Positions 9,419-18,952 are shown, numbered from the stretch's first letter. The stretch: 40,764 bases of DNA from Lentisphaerae bacterium RIFOXYC12_FULL_60_16 (GCA_001803315.1 MHBQ01000108.1:1-40764), one strand, 5' to 3'. Numbers and translations are program-made. Notes: generated from the letters alone by a model not told the origin.

Positions 9419-9471
9419 GTGCGGAGCGACCCCGTGCCGGCTCCTAAGGATTCGCTGGGTCGGTCGGGTCG

Positions 9472-11424
9472 TCAGGCGCCGGTGATCGGGGTATCTCCCC
9501 GGAACGGGTGGATCGTGATGCCTGCGCGGGAACCTGAAATTGGCAGGTGAACGGTTTCCTCACGTGCAGACACCGTAATCCCGATGCTGGGCGGTGCTTT
9601 TACGCTGGAGGGGTAGGCTTGGATTTCCGTTACGCACAGATGTCGTACGGCGGCCCCGGGGGTTGTCAGGCGCAGGAGGTTCATGGTTCCTTGTGGTGTC
9701 CGGGATGTGTGGAGGAGGGGCTGTTCTTCCAGGGTTGCAACAACGGTTGCCGGTGCATGGATCCGGATCTGGCAGGCGGCCGTTGTGCCATGTCCTGAAA
9801 ATGTCTGGACGCCATCAGCGGCAACCGGGAAGCCGGTATGGAACAACTGGGTCAGCGTGACAGGCCGGGCACTCTCCATCGCATCGATGATGATCCACGT
9901 GTCGGGCCGGAGGTAGAACACGAAGCGGCGGAGCGCGGTCAGGCCGGATTGGTCCGGGTAGGCGTTGGTCATGTCCGCCATGCAATAATCCCAGGCGCCA
10001 TGGTGTTCCGCCCGCCCCATGAAGGGGTATTTACGTTGCCGCCGATACGGCAGATCCTCCAACCATTCCGATTGGTCGCCCAGTTGTCCGGTCCCGTTGA
10101 TGAGGATGGTGTTGTGGTAGGAGGTGTCTTTCCAGACATAGCCGGGATGTGCCAGGATCCACGCATCATGGGCGAAAATCTGCACGTCACCGTTGTTCGG
10201 ATGCATGTGCCCGCCGCCAAGGGGATGGGTGAATCGCCGGGCTGCGTGGTGTCCGACATTCGGCCCGCATTTCACGGCACACGCCGATTCCGTGCCACTC
10301 CAGTCGCTGCGCATGATCACGATGCCGTAATCCTCCAGGTAGTCGAAGGGGGGACGGGTGGTCGGGGCGACGGGTTTTACCTCCGGGTCGTGGAGCAGGA
10401 ACGAGAAGGGGGAGGTTCCCATCTTGCCGCTCTCCAGGAATTCATCGGCAAACCACTGGGCCGTTTCGTCCTTCAGGCGGCTGGCGATGATCCGGAGGAT
10501 GCTTTCGTGCCCGAATGCATGGCCGTGTGCGTCGCCCTGGTTGAAGAAAACGTTATCCGACCGCCAGGATGTCCGCGCCACGGTTTGTGCGTGGAGCGAC
10601 CGGGCGTGCCGGGCCAGCCAGGGAGTTGTCTCGAACAGGTCGAACCCCATCAGGTCTTCCGCCAGGAGAAAACTGATGATCAGGTAGCTGGTATAATATC
10701 CGCCGTACATGATGCCTTCCGGCGATACCCCGTCCGGGCCGAGCGCCAGGCTCTGCAGGCGCATCTTTTCCCACGCCAGGTTCATGATGGGCGCGATGTC
10801 GGGCCGTTCCCCGTACAGGCAGGCGGCAGTGGCCGCCACGCCGCCGAGCACCACGGCGGAAATGTTCCAGGTATAGCCGAACGGTTCGCCGGAACGGTAG
10901 GTTGCCCAGGCGTCAAACACCTGCCGGGTGCGTGTATAAAGTGTTTCCACGTGGGCGTTGCGCGTGGCCGCATCGAGATCATGCCACATCCAGTCGAGGG
11001 CGAATGCGAATCCGCGCGCCCAGTGCCCGTAGATGAGTGAATGGCCCCAATCCTTCTCGTCGGTGAGCCGTTGCATGAGGTAAGCGAGCCGGGTGCGGCA
11101 GGATGCATCATCCGTCAACCGGGCCAGCAACGCCAGGAGGATCATTTGCTCGCCGAGATGGCGGACATCGAACTGATGGGGAGGGGTCCCCATCAGGGTT
11201 GCGGGGAGTTCCTGTGCCAGGAGCGACTGGCCCTGCTTGACGAGTTCGGCGAACCAGCCTTTCCACGGATCGGTACCCAGATGGGCGCGTAACCGGGTGA
11301 AGGGGTGTTTGATACACAGCATACGCGGGTGGATACCCAACAAATCCGTTTCGATGGGAGTGGCGCTGTTGATGACATCCGCCGCCGCGATGGCGGTGGG
11401 TGAGGCAGGGGAAGTGGTTGTCAT
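9472..11424 (-). CDS. Heparinase II/III-like polysaccharide lyase family protein
   Basis: 650 aa; alpha-toroid N-terminal half; 'HMHPNNGDVQIFAHDAWILAHPGYVWKDTSYHNTILINGTGQ' resembles the heparinase II/III catalytic region. Confidence 0.8.
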   Translation of the reverse strand: MTTTSPASPTAIAAADVINSATPIETDLLGIHPRMLCIKHPFTRLRAHLGTDPWKGWFAELVKQGQSLLAQELPATLMGTPPHQFDVRHLGEQMILLALLARLTDDASCRTRLAYLMQRLTDEKDWGHSLIYGHWARGFAFALDWMWHDLDAATRNAHVETLYTRTRQVFDAWATYRSGEPFGYTWNISAVVLGGVAATAACLYGERPDIAPIMNLAWEKMRLQSLALGPDGVSPEGIMYGGYYTSYLIISFLLAEDLMGFDLFETTPWLARHARSLHAQTVARTSWRSDNVFFNQGDAHGHAFGHESILRIIASRLKDETAQWFADEFLESGKMGTSPFSFLLHDPEVKPVAPTTRPPFDYLEDYGIVIMRSDWSGTESACAVKCGPNVGHHAARRFTHPLGGGHMHPNNGDVQIFAHDAWILAHPGYVWKDTSYHNTILINGTGQLGDQSEWLEDLPYRRQRKYPFMGRAEHHGAWDYCMADMTNAYPDQSGLTALRRFVFYLRPDTWIIIDAMESARPVTLTQLFHTGFPVAADGVQTFSGHGTTAACQIRIHAPATVVATLEEQPLLHTSRTPQGTMNLLRLTTPGAAVRHLCVTEIQAYPSSVKAPPSIGITVSAREETVHLPISGSRAGITIHPFRGDTPITGA

Positions 11425-11549
11425 GGTTTTGGTTTCCTGAGTTTACGTGGTACGACGATCACCGGAAAGGTGGCAGATCCGTACCGGTTGGTCAATCCGG
11501 CATCCTGGCCTGGCACAGATTCCGGAAAGACGCGCGACGTGGAAGGCCG

Positions 11550-13850
11550 TCATGTTTTGTGTTTCGACCGTGCGATGATGTGGTCCTGCAGTTCGCGGCT
11601 GATGAGCTTGAACATCTGCGAGTAGCCGGCCACGCGGACCGGGATGTTGCCGTAATGTTCGGGATCCTGCCGTGCCTGTTCCAGGCGTTCCGCAGTGGTG
11701 ACGTTCATCTGGAGCTGGCCAACCCCCATGGAGATGGCCGATTGCAGGACCTTTGCGAGAAGTGTGACGCCTGCTTCCCCGGCCACGAACGAGGGATCCA
11801 CGTCGATGATGGCGGCGGAAGCGCCGGCGGCCCGTTTGTGTGGCATCCGGGCCAGCGAGTTGATCATGGCGGTCAATCCTTCGAGGTCACGGCCCTGGTG
11901 GGCCGACAGGGAATAGGCAACTGGTTCACCGGCCCGCCGCCCGTCCGGCGTGGCGCCCAGCGATTTGCCAAAATCGATGTTGAGCAGGAAGGTGAACAGG
12001 TGGACCACGTACCGCCCGCCGAGCGGGCTGCGCATGCCGTCCATGAGATCAATGAAGTGGTTGGTGATGCGGCCGGCAAACTGGTCCACATCGGCCTGGT
12101 CGTTGCCATATTTGGGTGCGCCGTTGAGCAGGAGTTGCCGGACAGGTTCATGGCCCTCGAAATTTGCACGCAGGGCATCGAGCAGGGTGGCGGCGGAGAG
12201 TTTCTTTTGGTCGAACACCAACTGCTGGATCGCGCACAACGAGTCCGCGGTATTGGCGGTGCCGAGGAAACAGATGGAGTGGTAGTTGTAGATGGCGCCG
12301 CCGTCGGTGATGTCGCGTCCGCGGGCAACGCAGTCGTCCGTCAACAGCGACCAGCAGGGGAGGGGTCCCCGTTCCCGCTGGCGCAATTCGCCCAGGTTGC
12401 AGTTATACACCATTCGTTCGGCGAAGCATTCAACCTGCCGCTGGTAGGCATCCCATAGCTGGTCGAAGTTGGTGAAGTCGGTCAGCAGACCGGTTTCGGG
12501 GCCCAGTTGTTCGCCGGTACGCGGGTCCTTGCCGTTGAACAGGGCGAGTTCCAGGCATTTGGTAGCGTGGAACCAGCCGGATACGGCATGGGGATTGGCT
12601 TTGCCGGGGATGGTCAGCTCGATACAACCGATCGGCGCATAGTCGCGGGCGTCTTCCAGGACGATGCCGTGGTCCACCAGGGCCGGAATGAAGCAATCGT
12701 CGTTGAACAGGAAGGGGATGCCGCCGCCCCGGACAATCATGGACGCACAGGTTTCATAAAACGCGGGAGGGGTTTCGCGGTTTACCCGGACCGACAGGTC
12801 ACGTATGAAATCCACGGTACGGGTGGCTTCGAGGATGATACCGGTCATTTCGTTGATGGCCGATTTTCCGGTGCGGTCAACACCTCCCAGCACAATGGCC
12901 TGCACGTCATATTCGAGGTAGAGCTTGCAGGCCAGCTCCGCCATGAGTTCGACGGCAGCCTGACGGGTTGTGCGGCCGGCCTGGAGGTCGGCTTCATAGT
13001 AGGGCTGCAGCAATTGATCGAGTCGTCCAATCGAGTTGGCGTTGATGCCGTCTTCCCCGCAGGTGAGGATATGGGCCAGCCACAGTGCCTGTGTGGCTTC
13101 GAACAGGGTGCGGGCGCCGCGAGCAGGAACCTGCTCACAGGTTTCCGCCATGTGCAGCAAGCGTGCCTTTTCTGTCGGGTCGGTCACCGTGTCCGCGAGT
13201 CGGCGGGCCGTTTCGGCGTACCGTTTGCCGAGCAGGATTCCGGCATCACAGATGTCGCGGGCGGCAAGCAGGAAGTTTTCAGATTGCACGCGATTGGGAT
13301 CCGTGATGGCGATATGCCCCAGGCGTTCTTCGACCTGCTCCCGCAAGCCTCCGAAACCGAGGCGAAGGACGCGTGCATAATCGCGTACCGAATGATTTTC
13401 CATCCATCCCATGGACATGTAGACATTTTGTCCCCATGAGCCGCGTCCGCGCTGGGTGTCGGGATCGATCTGGCCGACTGCCTGGTAGGGGTAACCATTG
13501 ATGTATCCCGTGACGCACTGGCGGATCGTCTCAACCTGGCCGGGATCAATCCCAAGTTCTGCCAGGTGTGCCGGCTCAGGTGGACGGTTGGGATCGCGCA
13601 ATCCGAAATAGTGACCGGGCAGGTGTTCGCCGGCGAGGGACCAGAGGGGCGGGAACTCCACCGGGGGCAGGGCGACCAAATCCTTCAGCAGTGCGCCCCG
13701 CACCTGGACCGTTGAAAGCGAGTTTGAAAACACCCGCCATAAGGCAACATCCCGCGCGTAAGGGGTTGGATTTGTCGGGAAGGAACCCTTGCGCGCCATG
13801 ATCTGGGTGCGCAATTGCTTCAGTCGTTCCGGAAGCGGTGAGTCGTTCAT
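11550..13850 (-). CDS. Glycyl radical enzyme (PFL2/dehydratase-type), GRE1
   Basis: 766 aa; radical-site loop 'VRVAGYS' (11619-11636) near the C-terminus; active-site 'IGCIEL' (Cys codon 12624-12626, C-x-E type). Confidence 0.9.
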   Translation of the reverse strand: MNDSPLPERLKQLRTQIMARKGSFPTNPTPYARDVALWRVFSNSLSTVQVRGALLKDLVALPPVEFPPLWSLAGEHLPGHYFGLRDPNRPPEPAHLAELGIDPGQVETIRQCVTGYINGYPYQAVGQIDPDTQRGRGSWGQNVYMSMGWMENHSVRDYARVLRLGFGGLREQVEERLGHIAITDPNRVQSENFLLAARDICDAGILLGKRYAETARRLADTVTDPTEKARLLHMAETCEQVPARGARTLFEATQALWLAHILTCGEDGINANSIGRLDQLLQPYYEADLQAGRTTRQAAVELMAELACKLYLEYDVQAIVLGGVDRTGKSAINEMTGIILEATRTVDFIRDLSVRVNRETPPAFYETCASMIVRGGGIPFLFNDDCFIPALVDHGIVLEDARDYAPIGCIELTIPGKANPHAVSGWFHATKCLELALFNGKDPRTGEQLGPETGLLTDFTNFDQLWDAYQRQVECFAERMVYNCNLGELRQRERGPLPCWSLLTDDCVARGRDITDGGAIYNYHSICFLGTANTADSLCAIQQLVFDQKKLSAATLLDALRANFEGHEPVRQLLLNGAPKYGNDQADVDQFAGRITNHFIDLMDGMRSPLGGRYVVHLFTFLLNIDFGKSLGATPDGRRAGEPVAYSLSAHQGRDLEGLTAMINSLARMPHKRAAGASAAIIDVDPSFVAGEAGVTLLAKVLQSAISMGVGQLQMNVTTAERLEQARQDPEHYGNIPVRVAGYSQMFKLISRELQDHIIARSKHKT

Positions 13851-13872
13851 GCGTGTTTACTCCAGGGATTTC

Positions 13873-13917
13873 GTGTAGGGTTACACCCCATAGCGAAACC
13901 TCGATTGTCGGTTTAGC
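13873..13917. promoter_or_regulatory. Candidate operators between divergent genes: GTGTA-GGGT-TACAC and GCGAAACC-N9-GGTTTAGC
   Basis: Two inverted repeats in the 198-nt divergent intergenic region upstream of GRE1. Confidence 0.4.
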
Positions 13918-14048
13918 ATTTCAATCGTAAAAGGAAGAACACCACTGGCCCGGCCCGAAAGGAGGCACAGTCACTGGAAAGCATGAATCTAAACGATTGC
14001 ATCCTTGAATAGCGAATGATTCTTAACTGAAAGTCGAAGGTAAGCAGA

Positions 14049-14705
14049 ATGAAGAATGAAAGCAAGAAAGCAGGCATAGCACAGAAGTATCTGTGTTATC
14101 TCGTCATCATGTCACTGATGAGCTGGTCGATGGGTGCCGCGATAGCGGACGACCCGGTTCCGACACCGGACCCGACGCCGACTCCCGCCGTCGAACCGGA
14201 AGTCGTTGAACCGGAAGCTGTTGAACCGGATGTCCCCGGCACAGTGAACAAACCCGCGATGGATGCCGAAAGGGCCAAAGAACTGGCCACGACATACGGA
14301 TTCTCGGAACAGCAGATCCTGACCATGCGCCAGACCCAGCATATGGGCTGGGGCGAGATCAAGAACCTGTTGTTGATTGCGCAACGCGTCTCGGACTCGG
14401 CGGATCCCACGATCCCGATCACGAAAGACGATGCCCTGACCCAGGCGCTGAAGCAGAGAGCGTCCGGCCTGGGGATTGGTCAGATTGCAGACAGCTACAA
14501 ACTGAAACTCGGCGATCTACAGAGCGCAGACAAACTCAACAAGCCGGCCAAAGTTGAACGCGCCGAGAAACCCGAAAAACCGGACAAGATCGCCAGACCG
14601 GAAAAGCCGGAGAAACCGGAAAAACCCGAGAAGCCTGAGAAGCCCGAGAAGCCCGAGAAACCGGAAAAACCTGAGAAACCCGAGAAGCCCGGCAAAGGGA
14701 ACTGA
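14049..14705 (+). CDS. Secreted/envelope hypothetical protein with C-terminal (EKP)n tail
   Basis: Signal-peptide-like N-terminus, Pro/Glu-rich linker, central soluble domain and ten uninterrupted EKP triplets before the stop. Confidence 0.75.
   Translation: MKNESKKAGIAQKYLCYLVIMSLMSWSMGAAIADDPVPTPDPTPTPAVEPEVVEPEAVEPDVPGTVNKPAMDAERAKELATTYGFSEQQILTMRQTQHMGWGEIKNLLLIAQRVSDSADPTIPITKDDALTQALKQRASGLGIGQIADSYKLKLGDLQSADKLNKPAKVERAEKPEKPDKIARPEKPEKPEKPEKPEKPEKPEKPEKPEKPEKPGKGN
14601..14690 (+). repeat. In-frame 9-nt tandem repeat encoding (EKP)x10
   Basis: GARAARCCN units read directly: 10 x 9 nt with silent third-base variation. Confidence 0.95.
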
Positions 14706-14762
14706 TAGGTGAAAGAGACGCATGGATCAGAAAACTGCGTCATTCGGACCGCGCGCATCCTT

Positions 14763-15506
14763 ATGCGCGCGGTCCTCTTTTTGGCCATGACGGGCATCGC
14801 CATGGCACAGGATTATACGTGGCAGGTCGAATCGTCTGTCACGTACCAGACCGGCAGCTATGGCTCGGATCAGAACACCCGATTCTTCTACTGGCCCGTG
14901 ACGGTCAAGCGATTCCTGCGTAAAGGGGACGTGTCCTTGACGGTTCCTTACAGCGACATCACGACGGATGGCGGCGTAACGGTGGTTGACGGCGCCGTGC
15001 TGGAAGGTGCCGGCAGCGGCGGGTCTGGACTGGGCGATATCAGCATAAAAGGGCGCTACAACTGGATGGAGCAAAGCGGCCGCCTGCCGTTCATCGATCT
15101 CATTGTCCGGCTGAAACTTCCGACAGCAAACGAAAGCAAAGGCCTCGGTACCGGTGAAGCCGACATGGGGTTGGGCGTGGAGCTGGCGCGCCGTTTCGAA
15201 AATAACTACCTCGGATTTTCAGACCTGACCTACACCATGATTGGAGACCCGGAAGGCGTAAACTACCGCAATCGCCTGGATGCCGATGTGGGTGTGGGCA
15301 ACCAGTTCACGCCGAAATTATTGGGTTGTGTCTCTTATGATTACCGATCCGCCATCAGCGACAGCAGCAGCGACTCGCATTCCTTGACGTTTCTGGCCAA
15401 CTACAAAGTCGTTCCGCAGGTCAAGACCTATGGGATGCTGGAAGTAGGCCTGTCGGACGGAGCCCCGGATTTCGGCATCACCGTTGGCGCCTCGTACCGC
15501 TTCTGA
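14763..15506 (+). CDS. Putative outer-membrane beta-barrel protein
   Basis: Signal peptide (MRAVLFLAMTGIAMAQ); alternating beta pattern; terminal aromatic 'GITVGASYRF'. GTG 14709 is an alternative start. Confidence 0.7.
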   Translation: MRAVLFLAMTGIAMAQDYTWQVESSVTYQTGSYGSDQNTRFFYWPVTVKRFLRKGDVSLTVPYSDITTDGGVTVVDGAVLEGAGSGGSGLGDISIKGRYNWMEQSGRLPFIDLIVRLKLPTANESKGLGTGEADMGLGVELARRFENNYLGFSDLTYTMIGDPEGVNYRNRLDADVGVGNQFTPKLLGCVSYDYRSAISDSSSDSHSLTFLANYKVVPQVKTYGMLEVGLSDGAPDFGITVGASYRF

Positions 15507-15531
15507 CACCTGCCCCACTTTACAAGATGTA

Positions 15532-15636
15532 GCCGCCCGCCTCCTGCAATGTCACCAACCCATTCCGGGTTACAGGTTAAAACACCAGGTGCAATTTCCG
15601 CCCATTTCTGCAAGTATTTCGTCTGTCCTCGGGGGT
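15532..15636. repeat. Dispersed repeat, copy A
   Basis: Core AACACCAGGTGCAATTTCCGCCCATTTCTGCAAGTATTTC matches copy B (17771-17875) with about 3 mismatches in 40 nt; similarity extends about 105 nt with small indels. Confidence 0.8.
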
Positions 15637-15680
15637 CTCGTAGACGGCGTATATGTTGCAGGCTGTTCCTCGGCGGGAGA

Positions 15681-16526
15681 ATGAAAATGGCAGCGGAACG
15701 CTATATAGCCGGTATTTATAATTACTGCGATTATTGGTGTGAACGGTGCCCGTTTACCCGGCGGTGCCGCAATTTTGTATCCGGTCGCGCGGAGCAGCGG
15801 CAATTCCGGTCCGGCGATGTTGGATCACTCCCTGACGCCGATGCCACCAATGCGGCTTTCTGGGATACCCTGGCGGAGCAGATTCGAGAGGTTTCGATCT
15901 TCGGCAAGTCCGAACCCGAAATGCATGACATTGCGGCCAGCGGTCGTGACGCGGCGGACGGCCCGGATGACCCCTGGTTGGCGAGGGAAGAGACGCGCCG
16001 GAAGGAGCAGTTGTGTCATCCGCTCGTCCTTCTCTCGCGCGACTACATGAGGCAGGTGCATCAATGGCTCAAAGCGGCCGACGGCGATATGAAAGCCGTT
16101 GCCCGCAGTCTGCTTGAAGATGCTGGAAATCGTTTCGTCACGGATGATGTTGAGGAGAATGCCCGTGAAATCGGCGAAATGATCGAGGTTGTGGCCTGGT
16201 ATCACACCTTGATTCCCGCCAAACTGGGACGGGCCGTCAACGGGCTTCTGGAACGCGACGGTGATGAAGGTGCGGTACCTGTGATCATCGCCCAATCGCG
16301 TCATTCGGACGCCAATGGTTCGGGCAAGATTGCGCTGGTCGGTATTGAGCGTTCCATCGCCGCCTGGTTGAAATTGCGTGCCATTCTGCCCGCGAAGGAG
16401 GACATGATCCTTGCCATGTGCTCGTTGCTGGACCGCATGCGTCGCCGTATTCGCATTGACCTGCCGGACAGCGTGACCTTTCGCCGCCCGGGGTTTGACG
16501 GCGAAGATGTTGGGTTGTTTGATTGA
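15681..16526 (+). CDS. Conserved hypothetical protein with N-terminal Cys cluster (CDYWCERCPFTRRC)
   Basis: ATG with upstream GGGAG SD; Cx3Cx2Cx5C cluster at the N-terminus. Confidence 0.75.
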   Translation: MKMAAERYIAGIYNYCDYWCERCPFTRRCRNFVSGRAEQRQFRSGDVGSLPDADATNAAFWDTLAEQIREVSIFGKSEPEMHDIAASGRDAADGPDDPWLAREETRRKEQLCHPLVLLSRDYMRQVHQWLKAADGDMKAVARSLLEDAGNRFVTDDVEENAREIGEMIEVVAWYHTLIPAKLGRAVNGLLERDGDEGAVPVIIAQSRHSDANGSGKIALVGIERSIAAWLKLRAILPAKEDMILAMCSLLDRMRRRIRIDLPDSVTFRRPGFDGEDVGLFD

Positions 16527-16554
16527 TTGCCTTGGGAGGAAAGATGGTGACGAA

Positions 16555-17043
16555 ATGAGTAACCCCCTGTGGAGTCCCGCCAATAAGACCGCTTCCATTC
16601 TCAAGTGGGCCGATCACTTGCACAAGGAAGCCAAGAACGTGTTCGCGAAGGACGGCACGCATGCCGGGATACTGTTCGCGTTCTCGGCCCTCGAAGGGCT
16701 CGTTTCGGTCACGCCCATTCCCGGGAACACCGGGTCCGCCCAGGTAAATGCGGCTATCCGGCGGGCCATACGGGATCATCATCTCTACGGGATGATTCTG
16801 ATCGGTGAAGCGTGGACCTATTTCACGAACCCCGACGACCATATCGCTTTCCAGATCCTGGATGGCGAAATGAAAGTGAGCGACCTGAAGGACTCGGAAA
16901 AGACCGAATGCCTCTACCTGAAGATGGAATCGCTCGACGGGGATTCCGTGGTGTTTCTCGACCGGATAATCCGGGATGGGGACCGGGCCCGGCTCGGCGC
17001 CGGCCAAAGGATTGACGGGGATGTATTGGCGTGGTTCGAGTAA
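16555..17043 (+). CDS. Hypothetical protein
   Basis: 162 aa; SD GGGAGG upstream; 28 nt after the preceding CDS on the same strand. Confidence 0.65.
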   Translation: MSNPLWSPANKTASILKWADHLHKEAKNVFAKDGTHAGILFAFSALEGLVSVTPIPGNTGSAQVNAAIRRAIRDHHLYGMILIGEAWTYFTNPDDHIAFQILDGEMKVSDLKDSEKTECLYLKMESLDGDSVVFLDRIIRDGDRARLGAGQRIDGDVLAWFE

Positions 17044-17061
17044 GACCATCCGGAGACAGAC

Positions 17062-17583
17062 CTATCCCGTTGGCTTTTCATGTTCATTGAACGGGAGCAA
17101 TGAGGTGAGGAATTTCATCAACAGGTCCTTATCCTTCTTGAATGTGGCAACCTTGTTGCCGTCAGATTCGTAACCCTGAACAAGCTGCTGGTAGATTGAA
17201 CTCAAATAGCCCTGCAGCCACATGTGGGCCCCGATGACGGCGCCATGTTCCCGGAGCTGCCATACAGACCACTGCCAGGTGCCTTTGGGATTCTCGCGGG
17301 TGTCAATATCGTCAACGCACGCCTCCACGCCGGCGGGTACTGATGGCAGAACGGCAATGAGGCCAAACCCCAGTCCTCGCCACCAGGAGGACTTGAAGCA
17401 GGATGCCATCCGGGCCCGGACAATTTCCGGGATCTTCGCGTATTGCGCGGGGGCCTTCTCCGGCTGCCAGACCAGGACGACGCGATGCATGTTGAACGTC
17501 TTGTGCTCCCACGCCGTCCATTCGTGATCGGATACATCCGGCCGTTTCTTCAGTTTCAATTTCAGTATGTCATCTATTTGCAT
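17062..17583 (-). CDS. Hypothetical protein
   Basis: ATG at 17583 preceded by GGGAGG SD (minus strand); 173 aa; convergent with 16555-17043. Confidence 0.65.
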   Translation of the reverse strand: MQIDDILKLKLKKRPDVSDHEWTAWEHKTFNMHRVVLVWQPEKAPAQYAKIPEIVRARMASCFKSSWWRGLGFGLIAVLPSVPAGVEACVDDIDTRENPKGTWQWSVWQLREHGAVIGAHMWLQGYLSSIYQQLVQGYESDGNKVATFKKDKDLLMKFLTSLLPFNEHEKPTG

Positions 17584-17770
17584 GGCCCTGTTTCCTCCCT
17601 GCCGAACCGGTTTTGGTGAAACCCATCGAGGATGCCAGTATAAGGACCCGTAAATGGAAATCAAGGACGGGAGTGTGATCGGCCAGGGCGACGAAGAGAC
17701 GGGTGTGTCAGCCGGGGGTGGCTGACGAATTTCAGGGAGGAAAATCCGTGGACAGACAAACTGTCTCTCT

Positions 17771-17875
17771 GCCGCCTCCAGCAGTGTCACCAATCCCTCC
17801 CGGGTTGCGGTTAAAGAAAACACCAGGTGCAATATCCACCCATTTCTGCAAATATTTCTGCAGTCCCTGAGGTTC
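17771..17875. repeat. Dispersed repeat, copy B
   Basis: See copy A at 15532-15636; same orientation. Confidence 0.8.
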
Positions 17876-17897
17876 ATTAGGAAGTTGGGAGCCAAGC

Positions 17898-18727
17898 ATG
17901 AGCAAAAGCAAGAAAATCCAGATTCGCAACAGCACCGCCGAGTTCCTCGTCTTCACCTCGCAGGCCGGGGAAAAGGGCATTGAAGTCCGCGTAGAGGACG
18001 AAACTGTCTGGCTCACGCAGAAGCTCATCGGCGTGCTGTTTGAGGTGGATGTCCGCACCGTCAGCGAACACCTCCAGAACATCTTCGCCGGTGCTGAACT
18101 GGCTGAGGAGGCAGTTATCCGGAAATTCCGGAATACTGCCAGTGATGGAAAAACCTACCTTACCGCCTTCTACAACCTTGATGCCATCATCGCCGTCGGT
18201 TTCCGTGTGAATTCCGTCCGTGCCACCCAGTTTCGCCAGTGGGCCATCGGCGTTCTGCGCGATTTCGCCATTCGCGGATATGTGCTGGACAAGGAACGGC
18301 TGAAAAACGGCGTCTTCATGAGCAGGGAGTATTTCGACACCCTCCTCGCCGAGATCCGTGAGATCCGCGCCAGCGAACGCCGTTTCTACCAGAAGATCAC
18401 CGACATCTACGCCACCGCGATGGACTACAACCCGGAAGCGGATGTCACGCAGGCCTTTTTCGCCACGGTGTAGAACAAGCTCCACTTCGCCATTCACGGC
18501 CACACCGCCGCCGAATTGATAGTGGAACGTGCCGACAGCACGAAGGACAAAATGGGCCTCACCACCTGGCGCAACGCCCCCAAGGGAAAAATCCTCAAGC
18601 CCGATGTCGTCGTCGCCAAGAACTACCTCACCGAGAAAGAGATCAAGGCGCTCGACCGGATCGTCACTTTGAGTCCGACTTCGACCGCCTGATCAAGCAA
18701 CTGCCCAGACAGGGAGACGCGCCTTGA
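17898..18727 (+). pseudogene. RhuM-family (virulence protein RhuM-like) pseudogene
   Basis: ORF 17898-18473 reads as RhuM N-terminus; in-frame TAG at 18471; same-frame homology resumes 'NKLHFAIHGHTAAELIVERADSTKDKMGLTTWRNAPKGKILKPDVVVAKNYLTEKEIKALDRIVT', then a frame change to 'FESDFDRLIKQLP' ending at TGA 18725-18727. Confidence 0.85.
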
Positions 18728-18816
18728 TTTCGTCGAAAGGCTGTCACCGCCGTCTGGATGGGGTGGCTGAGGGACCACTCGTAGAGCGGGGCCACATTTT
18801 CCACGATGTAGCCCAC

Positions 18817-18866
18817 GCCTGTCCTGAGCTTCGCCTGTGGTGAGCCTGTCGAACCGTCGAAGGGCT
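18817..18866. repeat. Short intergenic repeat-like element (GCCTGTCCTGAGCTTCGCCTGTGGTGAGCCTGTCGAACCGTCGAAGGGCT)
   Basis: Resembles the widespread CCCTTCGACAGGCTCAGGAC-type intergenic motif; contains internal near-duplications. Confidence 0.45.
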
Positions 18867-18952
18867 ATGAGCGCATACGGTCAGAATAGGTTGTCTTCTC
18901 CGGGGTTCTGGTTCGCAATTGGAGAACGCAACCATTGGATGCAGGAGAAGTG

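Noticed and set aside
9838-11040. 400-aa plus-strand ORF opposite the heparinase-like gene
   Set aside because: Shadow ORF; no domain features and fully overlaps a well-supported CDS.
14495-14803. Minus-strand ORF encoding (GFS)n repeats
   Set aside because: Antisense reading of the EKP tandem repeat; no independent evidence.
15681-16526. CDYWCERC (Cx3Cx2C) as a possible radical-SAM GRE activase
   Set aside because: The Cys cluster is at the extreme N-terminus and no other SAM or barrel features are visible; more likely a metal-binding cluster of a different family.
18722-18820. Minus-strand fragment GVGYIVENVAPLYEWSLSHPIQTAVTAFRRNQG possibly from a DNA methyltransferase
   Set aside because: Only a short 'VENVxPLYE' resemblance, with no start and no catalytic motifs; not enough to call.
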